The notes beneath the pieces were generated by a model. The model searched no databases, was not told the origin of the DNA, and saw only the letters and a program-made list of their open reading frames with translations. This document shows, one piece after another, positions 31,001 through 42,440 of a stretch of 64,000 nucleotides of DNA. Made by a program: the position numbers and the translations under genes. Numbering within the stretch: the stretch's first letter is position 1; every line of letters begins with the position of its first letter. Source of the DNA: Cytidiella melzeri (taxonomy: Eukaryota; Basidiomycota; Agaricomycetes; Polyporales; Irpicaceae); the NCBI GenBank assembly GCA_022592445.1, contig JABYQR010000044.1, positions 62,001 to 126,000 of the forward strand, in the 5' to 3' direction.

Positions 31001-31182
31001 ATGGCAGAGTTGACGAAGGTGTTGAATATAGACTCTTTGGACTTGGCTAGTCCAGTCTGTGCTGAAAGCTTCGCGTCTGACCCGGGAGTTGAGTGGGAAG
31101 GATTTGTGCGGAGGAGGTTTGGTTCCTTGCCTGGTTTCGACCTCCACCAGGATTTGCTCTGGGAGGTTGAGGAGGCCGCCAT
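28053..31182 (-). CDS. Long Ser/Pro-rich intrinsically disordered protein
   Basis: Two exons, 31182-30500 and 30438-28053, with a 61-nt GTCAGT..TTCAG intron, giving 1022 aa. The ATG at 31182 has a good context (ACCATGG); the longer frame upstream has none. It starts MAASSTSQSKSWWRSKPGKEP. A recurring feature is short Ser/Thr-Pro clusters with basic residues (RKASQSRVNLPPISS, TKVLRKAASQQSMHRRTSQ). An arginine-rich block follows the splice (SIRSKRRRREAS). The end is acidic with conserved-looking FLDIDDEWD and FLDLDRGASFDTVRSYDDD. No enzyme fold is visible. It resembles phospho-regulated scaffold or cell-polarity proteins of basidiomycetes, but I do not recognise the family. Confidence 0.72.
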
Positions 31183-34057
31183 GGTGGTAATGAAGAGAGA
31201 AGAAGGAGCGTCGGAGGACAGAGTGAAGGAGAGTGGTAATTGCCTGAGTCGCGGTGCTATCAATTTGATGCGAGTTCCAGATATTGCAGGTGGTGGTGGT
31301 GTTACAGGCAGGAGGATGGCCGACGACGAGCCCAGCACGTCTTGGCTCGCGCTACAAGCTGCAGACGGTGTCTGAAAACGCTACAACATGTGTGGCGGAC
31401 GTGCTGGACGGCGAGGAGGAGAGGAGGAGATGAGGTCGAAGACCGACTTTGATCGCAAAACATGTCCGCGACCTCGGGCGTCTAAGCGACAGCACACCGT
31501 AGCGACGAGCAAACTATCGGACCATTTTGTCTGTTTCCGTCCCAATTCTGCCCGCTTTTGGTTGTTTTGTCATAATTCTTCACACCTTGCGCCTAATTTA
31601 GCAACAGCTGTGGTCTGAACTGTCTCTTCTAGACTAGGACCTCCTTCACTCACCAGAACCTTTGCGCAACAATCCGACCCGACCCCACGCAATGCGACAA
31701 ACGGCTAGCGAACGACTGGCCGGCTAGCAACCAGCACGCGGGGAGAAAATATGTCAGGACGACATGTAGTGATGCTGGGCCTTACGACCCTGACTTTCTC
31801 AGCCACCGACAGACTTGGACAGACATGCCAATTTTTTTCTGCCTATGATTGCTATCGCACCATGGATCCCAGCTTACTGTGCATCTCTCATCTAGCGCAC
31901 TACCCACATCCACTTAGGAACAGCTCAGGACGACCAATTCCATGTTTTGCAAACATCTACGAGTGCCGTAATTGTTGACAATAACCTTGCATTGTCACTG
32001 TGCAAGCATCTCCCTGTTCTTTATACTCACAATATATCCCTCCAGCTCCTTCGGGCCCGAAACTGCCAAACGCCACCAACGAATCGGGGTACTAGCACTT
32101 ACGAGGTATAGCTGAGAACGTGGCGTCCTGTACAGGGCGGCCTTGGTGGGAAGAGATTGGCTCAAAAGTCTCACCACAGCACAGAAGCCCCACCAAGGTA
32201 CGTACCCTAGTCGCACAAACCTTCCTTCCCGCAGTCCTCATCTCCGCGGCATCAGAATCCCGTCCGTGTGTTTTTCTATTCCGCGAAAGTTGTTTTTCCG
32301 AAAATCAAAGTTTCCTCTTGATGTGGCACGGCGTATTACCGTGATATTACGACACATGCTCAGGACAATCTTGCAAGTTACGACCCTTGTGATCCTGTCA
32401 AGATGATGGTAATGCGACGCCGTCTGTAAAGCTTTGCCCACCAACTATCTGAAGAATGCCCACCGGCGTGGTACCCTCGATCTATATTGCAGTCAACCTG
32501 CGCATAGCGGGCATTTCCGCTCGGTGATCGAAGTCTCGTAAGTGTGATGCTTTCAAGTCTCTGTGCAAAGCTGATGCGGAAAGAAGTTTGTCTCACATCT
32601 GAGGCGTGCATGACAGCAACTGCCAACGCCACGAAGGCAGGATACAGATAGCAGGATTGTCGCCGCCCCCAAGGCAGTGACGATCCTGCTACCTGTCTCC
32701 AGCCGTAGCATCACGTCCTAAAGGACTTCGCTGGAGTGAGGACGGCGTCGCGGTGCTTCAAGGGCTGTATGTTCTTTCTTGACCGTGGCGATCACAGGTA
32801 GTCGTTCGAAGTTGAGCTAGTTGGCGAGGGAATGATACAAAGGAATAGATTACCTGGGTACGTGCCAAAGAGCAATGGCCATTACTGTCTAAGCGAGTCC
32901 TCTTTTGTAGCAATTTCAAGCGCTGCTTCTGTAAAATCGCTCGGAGTCCTCGGAGACCTACGAAAGTTCGACTTGACGACGGATAACATTCTCATGTTGA
33001 TAGGAGGATGCGTATCGACAGAGAAACATGCGTACGCGGGACACTGCTCTTGAGATCAGGACCAATAGAAATCCCATGAGACAATCCTCGAAGGACTCAT
33101 ATATCTCTGTTTGTCTTCACTCTCTGCCGCGGTGCAAGTCTTATCCCCAGCCATCACTGACCTGTTTTTGAACCTCTAGGAAAAGCTGCGTAGATAACCG
33201 TTTCAGGTGCGAACACTGCGATTTACTGAATCTACTGAGATATGCAGTTCACACGGAACGCTCCTCATGATGCTTCTGTTTTACGTGCGTGGGTCTGCTA
33301 TCGGTCCTCTGACAATTACTGACGTTGGTGGCTGCCACTACCGCTGTGCATTTGCAAGTGATCAGCCATTACGTTACCTTATTTACTCCTTTGAAGCTTG
33401 GACGTCAGTTACCCGGTCCGTGCATTCTATCTAAGTTGCCTATTTTGGTAAATTCAGTTCTGAATTTCCAATCGTTATCATAGTCGATCTGAAGGCTATT
33501 GCTAGAGGAGCAACTCACAGTGCCGCTGCACTGGCTAAGAACGCGAACTGGTGTGTAGCTAATAGCCTGCCGACATTTGCTTCTCGCTGATAGTGTCTTA
33601 CTACCTAGCGTCAATAAACTAGGCCTATCGATGCTCTTAAATCCGCGGAACAGCAAAGCGAATCAACGGTGCCGCCTCTACCTTGGCAAGCCGGAGTTAC
33701 GCTCGTGGGCCACGAGCATGACCCAAGGTTCGCGTCACAAAAATCGTCAAATTGAGTGATTGAGTGACTACATGTCCATAAACCGTCGATCGCAGAACTG
33801 ACGGCTGGCTACGCATACAGTAACTATACAATTATCGAACATTGGTGAGTCACAGTCACACAGCCCCGGATCGGTACAAAAGGTCATGCCGGCCGGTACA
33901 GTACTTATACATCGATAGCGTGATCCAGCCCCTGGCATTACCCTCGGATGCAAGTCTATTACTCAGCTCACTGTTCCCGTGGCCTCAAATTCCCAGAGGC
34001 TGGAGTGCTTATAAAGTGGTACCATGTGCGTTCTCACAGAGACCATAGCTTTAGACG
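31183..34057. other. Gene-poor stretch of about 2.9 kb
   Basis: Only short, unsupported ORFs occur here. A fragment on the minus strand near 32030-32110 (PIRWWRLAVSGPKELEGY) weakly resembles the N-terminal region of basidiomycete cytochromes P450, but no heme-binding or other P450 motif accompanies it. The right end is the promoter of the reductase gene. Confidence 0.5.
34009..34016 (+). promoter_or_regulatory. TATA-box candidate of the MDR reductase gene
   Basis: TTATAAAG lies about 42 bp upstream of the ATG at 34058, a close but workable distance for a short leader. It is identified by sequence only. Confidence 0.45.
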
Positions 34058-35337
34058 ATGGCAACGCTTCCAGAGACACAGCTAGGACTGCTGACGACGA
34101 AAACTGAAATCAAGTTCCAAACGTTCCCTGTACCTTCACCTGGCCCCAACGAAGTTCTGATTCAAAATGTCGCTGTCGCGTCGAACCCAAAGGATTGGAA
34201 GGTCCCACGGTGGATGGACGACTATGTCGGTGTAGAAGGGAACGACATCGCGGGGTACATCGTGAAGGTCGGGGAGGGCGTCACAGAGTACAAGGGCGGT
34301 GAGCGCGTTGCGGCTTTTACGAAGATGAGGACTATGGACCCGAGGGTACGTTGCCTTTTCTTCGGAGCAAAGGCAGCGCTGACTGTCTACGCAGTCTGGA
34401 GCGTACATACAATACAGCGTCGCACCTGCTTCAACAACCTTTCCAATTCCTGACTCTACGTCTTTCGAGGATGCCTCCACTCTGCCACTTGCAGTCATGA
34501 CCGCTGCCATCGGTCTATTCAAGAGACTAGCTTTGCCTGAAACTTCAACTGGTAATCTATTTTCTTCAGAGTGCGGGTGTCTTGTTCACTTTGTCTTTGT
34601 TCAGGCGACAAAGCGATCATAATCAACGGCGCATCTTCATCTGTCGGCGCGTACGCCGTGCAACTGGCGAAACGAGCAGGTCTATTCGTCATCGGCGTCG
34701 CAGGATCATCGAAGGACTATGCAAAGAGCCTTGGCGCAGACGTTGTTGTTGACTATCGAGAGCACAAGGGTGAAGCTCTGGTGTGTTGTGTTAGCTGCTA
34801 CATGGGATAACCGAGCTGACAAGCCTATCAAAGATACAAGCGTTGATATCAGCAGCCTCAGGTCACCAGGTCTCACACGCGTTTGATGCTGTTTCCCAGG
34901 ACGGCTCTTCTCTTGCACTAGGCCGTGTTTTGTCCAAGACGTCTCCGGATGGGAAGGGAAAGGTTACGTTCGTACTCGCTGTTAGCGATGAAGAGCTGAA
35001 GCAGTTGCCTGCTGGTATCGAGGTTGAGCGGACTGGTGTCAATACTGCGTATGGGGAGGACGAAGCCTGTGAGTAGTATGCATCAACACACCGCGTGTCT
35101 ATATGATTCTCATCTTGCTTTCCCGGCGTGTTAGTCGCAGCTCGTTGGTACCGTCAGATTGGGAAGTGGCTGGCTCCGGCGCAGGACAACCCGGTTCCGT
35201 TCAAGACCAACAACGTCAAGCTTATGCCCAATGGTCTAGCAAGCGTACCGGACGGTCTCGCTTTGCTGCAGTCAGGAGAAGTACATGCGGAGAAGCTCGT
35301 TTACCGTATCGCGGACACTCCTCAGTTGAAGTCGTGA
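34058..35337 (+). CDS. Medium-chain dehydrogenase/reductase (zinc-less, enoyl-reductase-like)
   Basis: Five exons: 34058-34345, 34395-34551, 34605-34780, 34834-35068 and 35135-35337, giving 352 aa, the normal family length. The GroES-like N-terminal half has PSPGPNEVLIQNVAVASNPKD and GVEGNDIAGYIVKVGEGV. The Rossmann half has the NAD(P)H-binding loop INGASSSVGAYAVQLAKRAG and KSLGADVVVDYRE. The catalytic zinc cysteine and histidine of true alcohol dehydrogenases are absent, as in ToxD-like and trans-enoyl reductase members. It probably reduces an activated double bond of an unknown substrate in the cytosol. No polyketide synthase or other biosynthetic genes lie next to it. A decayed second copy follows directly. 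Confidence 0.9.
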
Positions 35338-35883
35338 TCGGCTGTAAATATTCACAAAGAAGAATATACTTGTTTCACAGCTAACTTGCATAACGAAGTC
35401 TTCCCCGTTGTTTATTGGTTGTGTGGTCATTCTCAGGTTTCCAGCGTTGCGGGCACGGCTAATAAAGGTATTTTAATCTACAGGTTTCGCTGACACGAGG
35501 ACTCAAGCGTCCAGCAGTGCTCCCGTACGAGGTGAGTAGCTCGGATACGCATTGTAGAAGCGGTGAAATGTCCTGAAACTATTTATACCAGCGCCGACGC
35601 GATCGCGTGATTCTCTCATACAAATCGTCAGCGCGCTGCAGCTTCTAGGTTAGAAGCATCGGACCCTTATGTTAACGTTACGGCACCTTCTCCTGACAAG
35701 GGGTGTCCCAGGTTTGTCGATGCTTCTGGCGCCGAAGCAGGTTGTCTTGGCCAATTGCCGAGTCACTCAAGATCCCCACTGCGCTGTCATTTCCCGATTG
35801 CGGCGAACGACCGTGGTGTGGACAAAGACATTCACGGTATAAGATACCCGCGTGTGTCCGTTTTTGAGACGATACCTTGACAG
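35338..35883. other. Intergenic region between the reductase and its decayed copy
   Basis: There is no gene. A TATA-like GTATAAGATA near 35836-35845 precedes the pseudogene ATG, at a spacing close to that of the intact gene, which suggests the promoter was duplicated too. Confidence 0.45.
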
Positions 35884-36715
35884 TATGACTACTCTCCCGG
35901 ATATTCAGCTTGGGCTGTTGTCTGCGAAGACGGAGAAGTACGTTGGCGTTGAAGGGAATGACATTGCAGGATACGTTGTGAAGGTTGGCGAAGGTGTCAC
36001 AGAATATGTTGCGCCTCTCACAAAATCGAGGCCATGGCTTCGAAGGTGTGTCCACTATTCGTGAGAGGATAGGACTAGTAAGCTTACTTTATGTGCAATA
36101 CGGAGCGTATTTACAGTACAGCGTCGCACCTGCCTCCTTGACTTCCTCGATTCCGAACTCCGTCTCGTTTGAGAATGCATCGACTGTGCTCTTGGTCTAT
36201 ACCCAATATGGCAGCTAAAGAGTGTTTCTATTCTATCGTGTGAGTTGTTGCCTATATCTCTTGTCTAGACTACAACATTTTAGCATTATCATCAACGGTG
36301 CATCTTTGTCCGCTGGTGCATATGCCGTGCAACTCGCCAAGCGGTCAGGTTTGTTCATTATTGAAATTGCGGGCTCATTCAAGGACTAGGCGAAGAGCCT
36401 CGGCGCAGATGTCGACGTCGACTATCGCGAATACAGAGGTGAAGCTTTGAGAAGTGTGATTCAGCGAGGACAGGGAAAATCACGATTGTAATGCCTCCAG
36501 GGACGCAAAGTCAGCACAATTATATCTAGACATTGAAGTGGTCAGGACTGGTCGCAACGCTGCGTATGGCGAGGATGAAAAATGTGAGTGCAGTCAAACT
36601 CATGCCCAGTGGTTTAGCGAGCGTGCCGGAGGGCCTCGATCTGCTAGAGTCGCGTATGCATGGGGTGTAGCTTGTTTATCGCATTGCGGATACTCCTCAG
36701 CTGAAGTCATTATGT
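35884..36715 (+). pseudogene. Decayed tandem copy of the MDR reductase
   Basis: It starts MTTLPDIQLGLLSAKTEKYVG, matching MATLPETQLGLLTTKTE of the intact gene, but about 35 codons are deleted before YVGVEGNDIAGYVVKVGEG. Later blocks remain in order: QYSVAPASLTSSIPNS, INGASLSAGAYAVQLAKRSG, SLGADVDVDYREYRGEA, VVRTGRNAAYGEDEK and KLMPSGLASVPEGLDLLE. There is a stop (TAG) after FKD near 36389, most of exon 4 is missing, and the catalytic-core frame is broken elsewhere. The copy cannot make an active enzyme. Homology ends near CTGAAGTC at about 36710, the equivalent of the intact C-terminus. Confidence 0.9.
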
Positions 36716-36917
36716 GTGTATATGTAATCATGCACTGCGACGGTAATATTTTGAGTCGAATATCGGTTTGTGGCTGGAGGAGGTCCGATCAACTTAAAAG
36801 CGCCTGCTGTAGCGTGGTGACGTCATCTGCTAGCCTGACCAAGTCTCCTCTCGCTCCGCAGAACGACGACCTCAAATACGCAGCCGTCCTCAGTCGCAAG
36901 GATGAACTTTCACAACG

Positions 36918-39357
36918 ATGATAGACCGCCACCAAGCAATGAACGACGTCTCAAATGCGCCAGTCACAACGTCGCTGGATCCTACCACGACTACAGACAC
37001 AACACCCGCCCCTATAGGTGCCAATCTCATTGCCGCTACTGTAGAGCCACGTCCTCATGAATCCACCAAAATAGAGGTCACAGAACTCAAGGATCCAGAG
37101 GTGAAGGACTTTGGCTGGAACAGCCCTCCTCGCCAGGTTCCGTCACCGCTTGTGCACGGTCTTGGAAATGAGGATATTTATACTCTAGTCCGACGATTCA
37201 ACAAGGTGCGTAGCTCCTTAGGACCTTTACCACCACTCTCTGAATTCCCCGTAGCAAATCTTCCATGTTAAAGCTGTTCCCCACGATCCAGGGTTGTTGG
37301 ACCTGGAGGTGTCAGAGGAGGAAGAGTTCTCTCCCGACAAGCTGCGAGCCACACTGGAAAGGCTGTATATGACAGTGGTATGTATCTGTGTACAGTGACC
37401 AGGTCATCTATCCAATTATTTGTTTCAGATTGTAGGGATGGCGGCGTTTGCAAAGCATATCGCAAGACTTCGCTCCTGGAACGAACCCCGTCGCACCGCC
37501 GGTTTCTGTGTGGTGAGTCTATTGAAAACTATGACTAGCACATCTCTCAATCAGTGTGCAGGCGTACTACTTTGCGTGGTGGTTCAACGCTATACTACCT
37601 TTTCTTTGTGTCACACTCATCGTGCTCATCGTCGATCCTCCGTCTCGCAAACTCCTCTTTCCTCCGGCTCCCCTTGCGCTCGTCAGCGGCACGACAGGCA
37701 ACATTCAAACTCCCAAGGCTGGCACTCTCGGCAGCAAAGACAGTCTCTCAGGTGCACCGGAAGCTCACAAGGGCGAAGCGGTTGAGCAGGAGGCACGTCA
37801 CTTCGTCTCCGGAATTGCGAATTTGGCGATCAGCACCGCCGCGGGCAAAGGTCCAGGTGACGACGGCAATGGGAATGCTGTCGCTGGAGGCGAAGCTGAA
37901 GCTGAGGGAATGACGAAACCGGCCTCTGCTATCGAAGGCGCTGTGCCTGATCCTCTGAGTGCTGTGACCAAAGCCACAGAGTCGAAGCATCTAGCGTCTG
38001 GTGATGTGGCCGCAGAGGATGCTGCAAAAGTGCCAGTCCAGGATGCGATGTGGAAGAAGATGAGACCGTTCATGCGCATTTTGACTGATATTGCAGACAC
38101 TTGGGAGCGGTTTGGAAAGTCAGTATCTCTGGCTGCTCATGAGTCCGAGCCTATTGTAACTAACGGACTATGGTTTCAGTGCACTGTCCCCTATGCGTCC
38201 GTTCCCCTACTGGCGCGCTCGCCTCAGGATTGCTGGCCCTCTACTTCCCTTGATCTTCGTTACCTACTTCACTCCTATCGCCCTCGTTATGAGAGTTGTC
38301 AGCTTTAGCATCGGCTTCGCCTTCTTCGGCCAACCCTTGATTACCCAGGGTGTGCATTGGCTCACCCAGAAGGTTCCCAATTGGACGGATTATCTTGAGC
38401 TAAGACGGTACGTCACCCAAATCCTCTCCATTGGCAGTCCAATGCTCATAATTGCATAGCTCCTTACTCTCTGGTGTACCAACAAATGCTCAACTCACCT
38501 TGACATTGTTACGTATCGCTGAAGCGAACAAGTCACCACTCCCTCCGCCGCCTACGTCTCAGGAAGCCACCGTATCAGATTCAGAGGATGACACAGAGTC
38601 TTTCGACGGGTCTGAGTATGATGTCGACAGTGATTCGGAGGAATACCCTGCAACTGAGACGACGACAGTCGACGCTGAAGACGTCAATGCAGAACAAGGT
38701 TCCGCACCGAAGCGCAAGCCAGGCCGACGAATTGCAGCTGCATTGAAGCGAACTGTCAAGGCAGGCGTTGGAGGTGCGCTCGGAGTAGACCATCTCAAAG
38801 CCAAGGTCGGTTCGGAACACGCGAAGCAACGACTTGGTGCCGTAGCTGCACCACCCCCTACCGGCGACACAGTCGCAACTTCGAGCTCAAACGATGCAAG
38901 TATCGACCAGCCTGAACAGGTCGCGCGTGTTAGCTTGCCTGGTGGGGAAGGACCGTGCGTGTTTTCTGCACGTTTGCATGGCAAGAGGGGCCACGTCGTG
39001 GTCGTCAACTCTGCAACTTCCCCATGCTTGTCGTTCGCGTACACGAAGATCCCGCGGACTATCATGAGCAAGCTTCTGCCGGGTTCTTATGGGGACAAGG
39101 ACCGGTCGGAGCTTGACATAGACTTGAACCCCGAGTTCACCGTTGGGATACCGGATATCGTGGAAATGAGGAAGATGGGTGGGTACGGATGGAAGGGAAA
39201 GCTGGTGATCGGGTGGGCAATGGGGCGTGAAGTGTTGGATGGGCTGGAGATCACGGACAAGATGGGGAAGAAATATGTGATGACAGCTATAAAGGGTAGA
39301 GATGAGCTGTTTAATCGGCTGGTAGCCATGGGAAAGCACAAGTGGGAGAGTTGGTGA
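36918..39357 (+). CDS. DUF3292-like integral membrane protein
   Basis: Six exons: 36918-37205, 37255-37377, 37429-37512, 37562-38118, 38180-38407 and 38460-39357, giving 725 aa. The N-terminus is Thr/Pro-rich and then has KDFGWNSPPRQVPSPLVHGL and DLEVSEEEEFSPDKLRATLERLYM. Hydrophobic segments follow: YYFAWWFNAILPFLCVTLIVLI and, after an acidic/Ala-rich loop, LRIAGPLLPLIFVTYFTPIALVM. A second acidic loop (SDSEDDTESFDGSEYDVDSD) leads to a globular C-terminal domain with FSARLHGKRGHVVVV and YTKIPRTIMSKLLPGSYG. This layout matches the fungal DUF3292 family as I remember it, whose function is unknown. The pseudogene upstream ends about 200 bp before the start. Confidence 0.78.
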
Positions 39358-39691
39358 ACTTTGAGAAGGGAGGTCATGACTTGACCCTGTGCGCTACCAA
39401 CTCGTAAAATTCTCCGCACCTAGCGATATATAGTGGAATAATCTTCATCATTTACGTGTATATCTTCAAGTTTACGCTGTCTAGAAATCCATGGTAGGAG
39501 GCAGCAAGTCAGGAACATTTCCTTTTCGGGTTGGATGCGAGCACGCGCAGCCCTAAAGGGAAGGTGTTGCAGTTCCAGATCGATAAGCCTGAACCTCTGT
39601 TTTGCAAGTCAAGCCTGATCTCACACATCCAAGATAGCGCGGCTACTTTCAAGCCTAGAGTTGGGATACTAACTCCAAACCACATACAAGA
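39358..39691. other. Intergenic region
   Basis: 3' end of the DUF3292-like gene and the promoter of the hydrolase gene. No further feature is seen. Confidence 0.5.
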
Positions 39692-40312
39692 ATGTCTCGT
39701 CTGCCTGAGAAATCGCCCGTTACTTGCCATGGCAAGTTCAATCTGTTTCAGCCCCACTGGCATTGTCAGACCTCGCTGATATTACGACCGCTGGGACAGT
39801 GCTGGACTCCTCACTGGGCAAACCAGCCGCAGGTGTCAGACTCGCGCTGTACGAACACGTCTCTGCAGGCCCGATAGGTTCTCCCGTCCTCTTCGCTACC
39901 GGGTACGTTCTCAGGCTTTCCTCGCGAGTTTCAAGCCCCCCAAACGTCAACTGACACCGAGCCACCGTCAGTCGGACGGACGCAGACGGCCGATGCATGC
40001 AGCTTTGGCCCGCCGCGACCGAAGAACGCGGAGTCAAAGTTGAAGGTGCGAAGCTCGTAGCGGGTGGGCAGTACAATATGATGTTCTGGGTGAAGGAGTA
40101 TTTTCAAGAGACGGGGCGCAAGTGTTTTTATCCCGTTGTAGAGGTACGAGATTGTTCTTTGCTGTATGATTCAGAGGTAGCTGGGACTAATCATAACGAT
40201 ATATGCGTTCGGTTCCGGGTAGATCACTTTTGAAGTTGAGAACCCCGACGAGCATTATCATATTCCTCTGTTGATCAGCCCGTACTCGTACACAACGTAT
40301 CGCGGGAGTTAG
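39692..40312 (+). CDS. 5-hydroxyisourate hydrolase (transthyretin-like)
   Basis: Four exons: 39692-39731, 39800-39902, 39972-40143 and 40223-40312, giving 134 aa. The first intron has GCAAGT..GACAG ends, and only that choice yields the conserved SPVTCHVLDSSLGKPAAGV. Family signatures are complete: the catalytic His in TCHVLD, the Arg in TGRTDADGR, the His in HYHIPLLISPYSYTTY, and the C-terminal YRGS. The enzyme converts 5-hydroxyisourate, made by urate oxidase, to OHCU in uric-acid degradation. The YRGS tetrapeptide is the family signature and is not a classic SKL peroxisome signal. No other ureide-pathway gene is nearby. Confidence 0.93.
39732..39799 (+). other. GC-AG intron in the hydroxyisourate hydrolase gene
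   Basis: 68 nt; donor ATG|GCAAGT, acceptor GGGACAG. A GT donor alternative in the same region breaks the conserved HVLD motif, so the protein family itself supports a GC donor. Confidence 0.8.
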
Positions 40313-40610
40313 CGGAGTAGAGCGAGCAACATGTACGATAGCAGTGAATGTGAGGCCAACATCATTGGGTACGATGCTCGAAGGGGATGAAATGAGGAAT
40401 GGATGAAGCTGAGAAAAGACCCCAGAAGCTACAACTACATTGGCATGCAGTTTCTATTGATACAACCTTGCTTTGGAACACAAAAAGATGGATAATTGAA
40501 CCAGATGCGAGCAAGAACGTGAGATGAGCGATGAAATAAGAGAAGGACGACGATAACCATGCATAGGCAGATAAACTGAGAGAAAGGGTCTATCAAAAGC
40601 TTACGAACAT
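40313..40610. other. Convergent intergenic region
   Basis: It contains the 3' ends of the hydrolase gene and the Ser/Pro-rich gene. No additional feature was found. Confidence 0.5.
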
Positions 40611-42147
40611 CTATTCTAAGCTGAGCCCATGGACTCCGTCACCGGCGCCGTCTACCTCCTTGCCTTCCTCTCTACGCCTCATCATTGGTCTGAGAACAGG
40701 ACTTGCAAGACCAATCTGAGCTCTAAGCGTTGGACTTGATAAAACGCTTTGTGCACTCCAGCTCATCGAACGAGGACCAGCAAGCCCAGAGGGCGTGATG
40801 GAAGGTGAGGAGGCGCAAGAGCTTGGCATGACCGGGATGGCGATGGGGTGTGGGAGCGGAATGGTGACACGTGCGTTGCTAGGGGTGCGTGGTGTGTAAC
40901 TGAGAGATTCTCGAAGGTAAGATACAGACGGCGAGACAGCTCGTCGCTTCGCAGAAGGATACGGATCGTAACGGTCGTCCACTGGAAAATAGCTCAATCA
41001 GCTCAAGGCAGAGGAGGAAGAGTGGACGATCCATACGTTTACGTTTCGTGCTTCTGACTGCGCTGCTTGACGTGGGAGGAGGCGTGTAGCGCCATGAGCT
41101 CGTGGTAAGCTTCGGCGATCCGCACGCTGATGGTGGTCGCTGGAACTGACGATGTACTCAACAACATATGCGTAGATCAATGCGAGTTCTACGTACTGTG
41201 TCAATATCCATCGCCATCGGGCTTTCGGACAGGCCAACGTCGTCCCCATACACGCTGTGTGCAGGCGTGATAGGCTTTGCAATGTTGACAGGGTCGCTGC
41301 CAGTGTAGGAAAACGGCTGGGCAGGTCCATCCTCGTCGTCGCTCGGCGTATCCTCCCGAGTTGGTTCTTCGAGACCAGCTTCCTCCGGGTAGCGTCCTCG
41401 ATCGGAGAGCGCGCGAGGTATGCGGGGTTGCGTGGGGCATTCGGAGAATGAGGCGACGAATCGCTGGAACTGAGCCTCAGATTTGACTTCGTTCTCTTCG
41501 GGGCGCGATTCAGCGAGGAGGTTCAGTATTCGTGGAATTTTTATCTATATCGTGTCAGCCATCATCCCATCCGCTGGGTGTACGGGAGAACTCACATGGT
41601 GAGACATGCGCCTTTGCTGTTTATGTGGAGGAGTTGCAGGAGTACCACTATCCAACGGAGATACGAGAGACGGCGGGGATGGACTGCGTGGTCTCGCCGT
41701 CTTCACGCTTCCCACCGTTCCAGGACTGCTCGAAGGAGCGCTTTGCACAGACTTCATGCTGCTATCGCTATCGACGCTCGACGTCGACTTATCCTTCTCG
41801 TTGAATGAGATTGGGGGAGCGAGAGACGGCGTGTTCGCACCAGAGCTGCTAGATGACGGACTGTCCGTCCACATCTTCTCTTTGTCGCTCTCGGACTCTT
41901 CTCCGCTGACGGCGCTGCCCGTCGCACGCCGCGGTGAGTTCGAGATCGTGTACGACGAGCCTGCGAGTGGGCTGTGGATTCTACCTTCAGAGTAGAATGT
42001 CGCCCGTGGAGGCGCAAGAAGGCTTGGCCTTCTGAAGCGCATCAAGAGAGGGTTAAATTCTTCTGCGGTCGGCGAAGAGGCTGAGGAGGTCGATGGGTGC
42101 AAGGCAAAGTCGGATGAGGAGGCAGGTAGGGATGGTCTCAGCGCCAT
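40611..42147 (-). CDS. Ser/Pro-rich protein, probable regulatory factor, family unknown
   Basis: Four exons: 42147-41596, 41544-41197, 41145-41043 and 40981-40611, with introns of 51, 51 and 61 nt, giving 457 aa. The ATG at 42147 starts MALRPSLPASSSDF. The best ordered segment spans the first splice: IKIPRILNLLAESRPEENE and AQFQRFVASFSECP, a probable amphipathic helix. Elsewhere there are many SP/TP motifs (SPPSLVSPLDSGTPATPP, AKRRAVSPSVSYL, SNARVTIPLPHPIAIP) and an acidic DTPSDDEDGP. This pattern suits a nuclear factor targeted by proline-directed kinases, but I recognise no family. A different third-exon frame (an amphipathic reading ending in KQRSQKH) was considered; only the chosen one uses canonical acceptors on both sides. 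Confidence 0.65.
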
Positions 42148-42440
42148 GGTGTGCTGTCGATGTTCAGGTTCCTCCAGGGTGATGGTGGTGGTGAAGGAGA
42201 GAGATGTGAAGGACGCAGAGTGTCTGAGGTTGTGCGGGAAGAGGAAAGGTCGTCGAGGGGGTCACGGTCATGTCCAGTAGTGCGGAATAATGCGCGTCTA
42301 AAGGGATCCTCGACATATGCCGGGAGAACGGTTCGCACAGTCCCATCACATCTCGGCTGATACCGATATCATCCAAACTCATGGGCACAATAGGCACATT
42401 TGATTCTCACATTCAACCAAGCAGTACAAAAGGAGTGTAA

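Noticed and set aside
31995..32216. Possible cytochrome P450 fragment (PIRWWRLAVSGPKELEGY)
   Set aside because: Only one short resemblance was seen; no heme-binding FxxGxxxCxG, EXXR or further colinear motif could be found around it.
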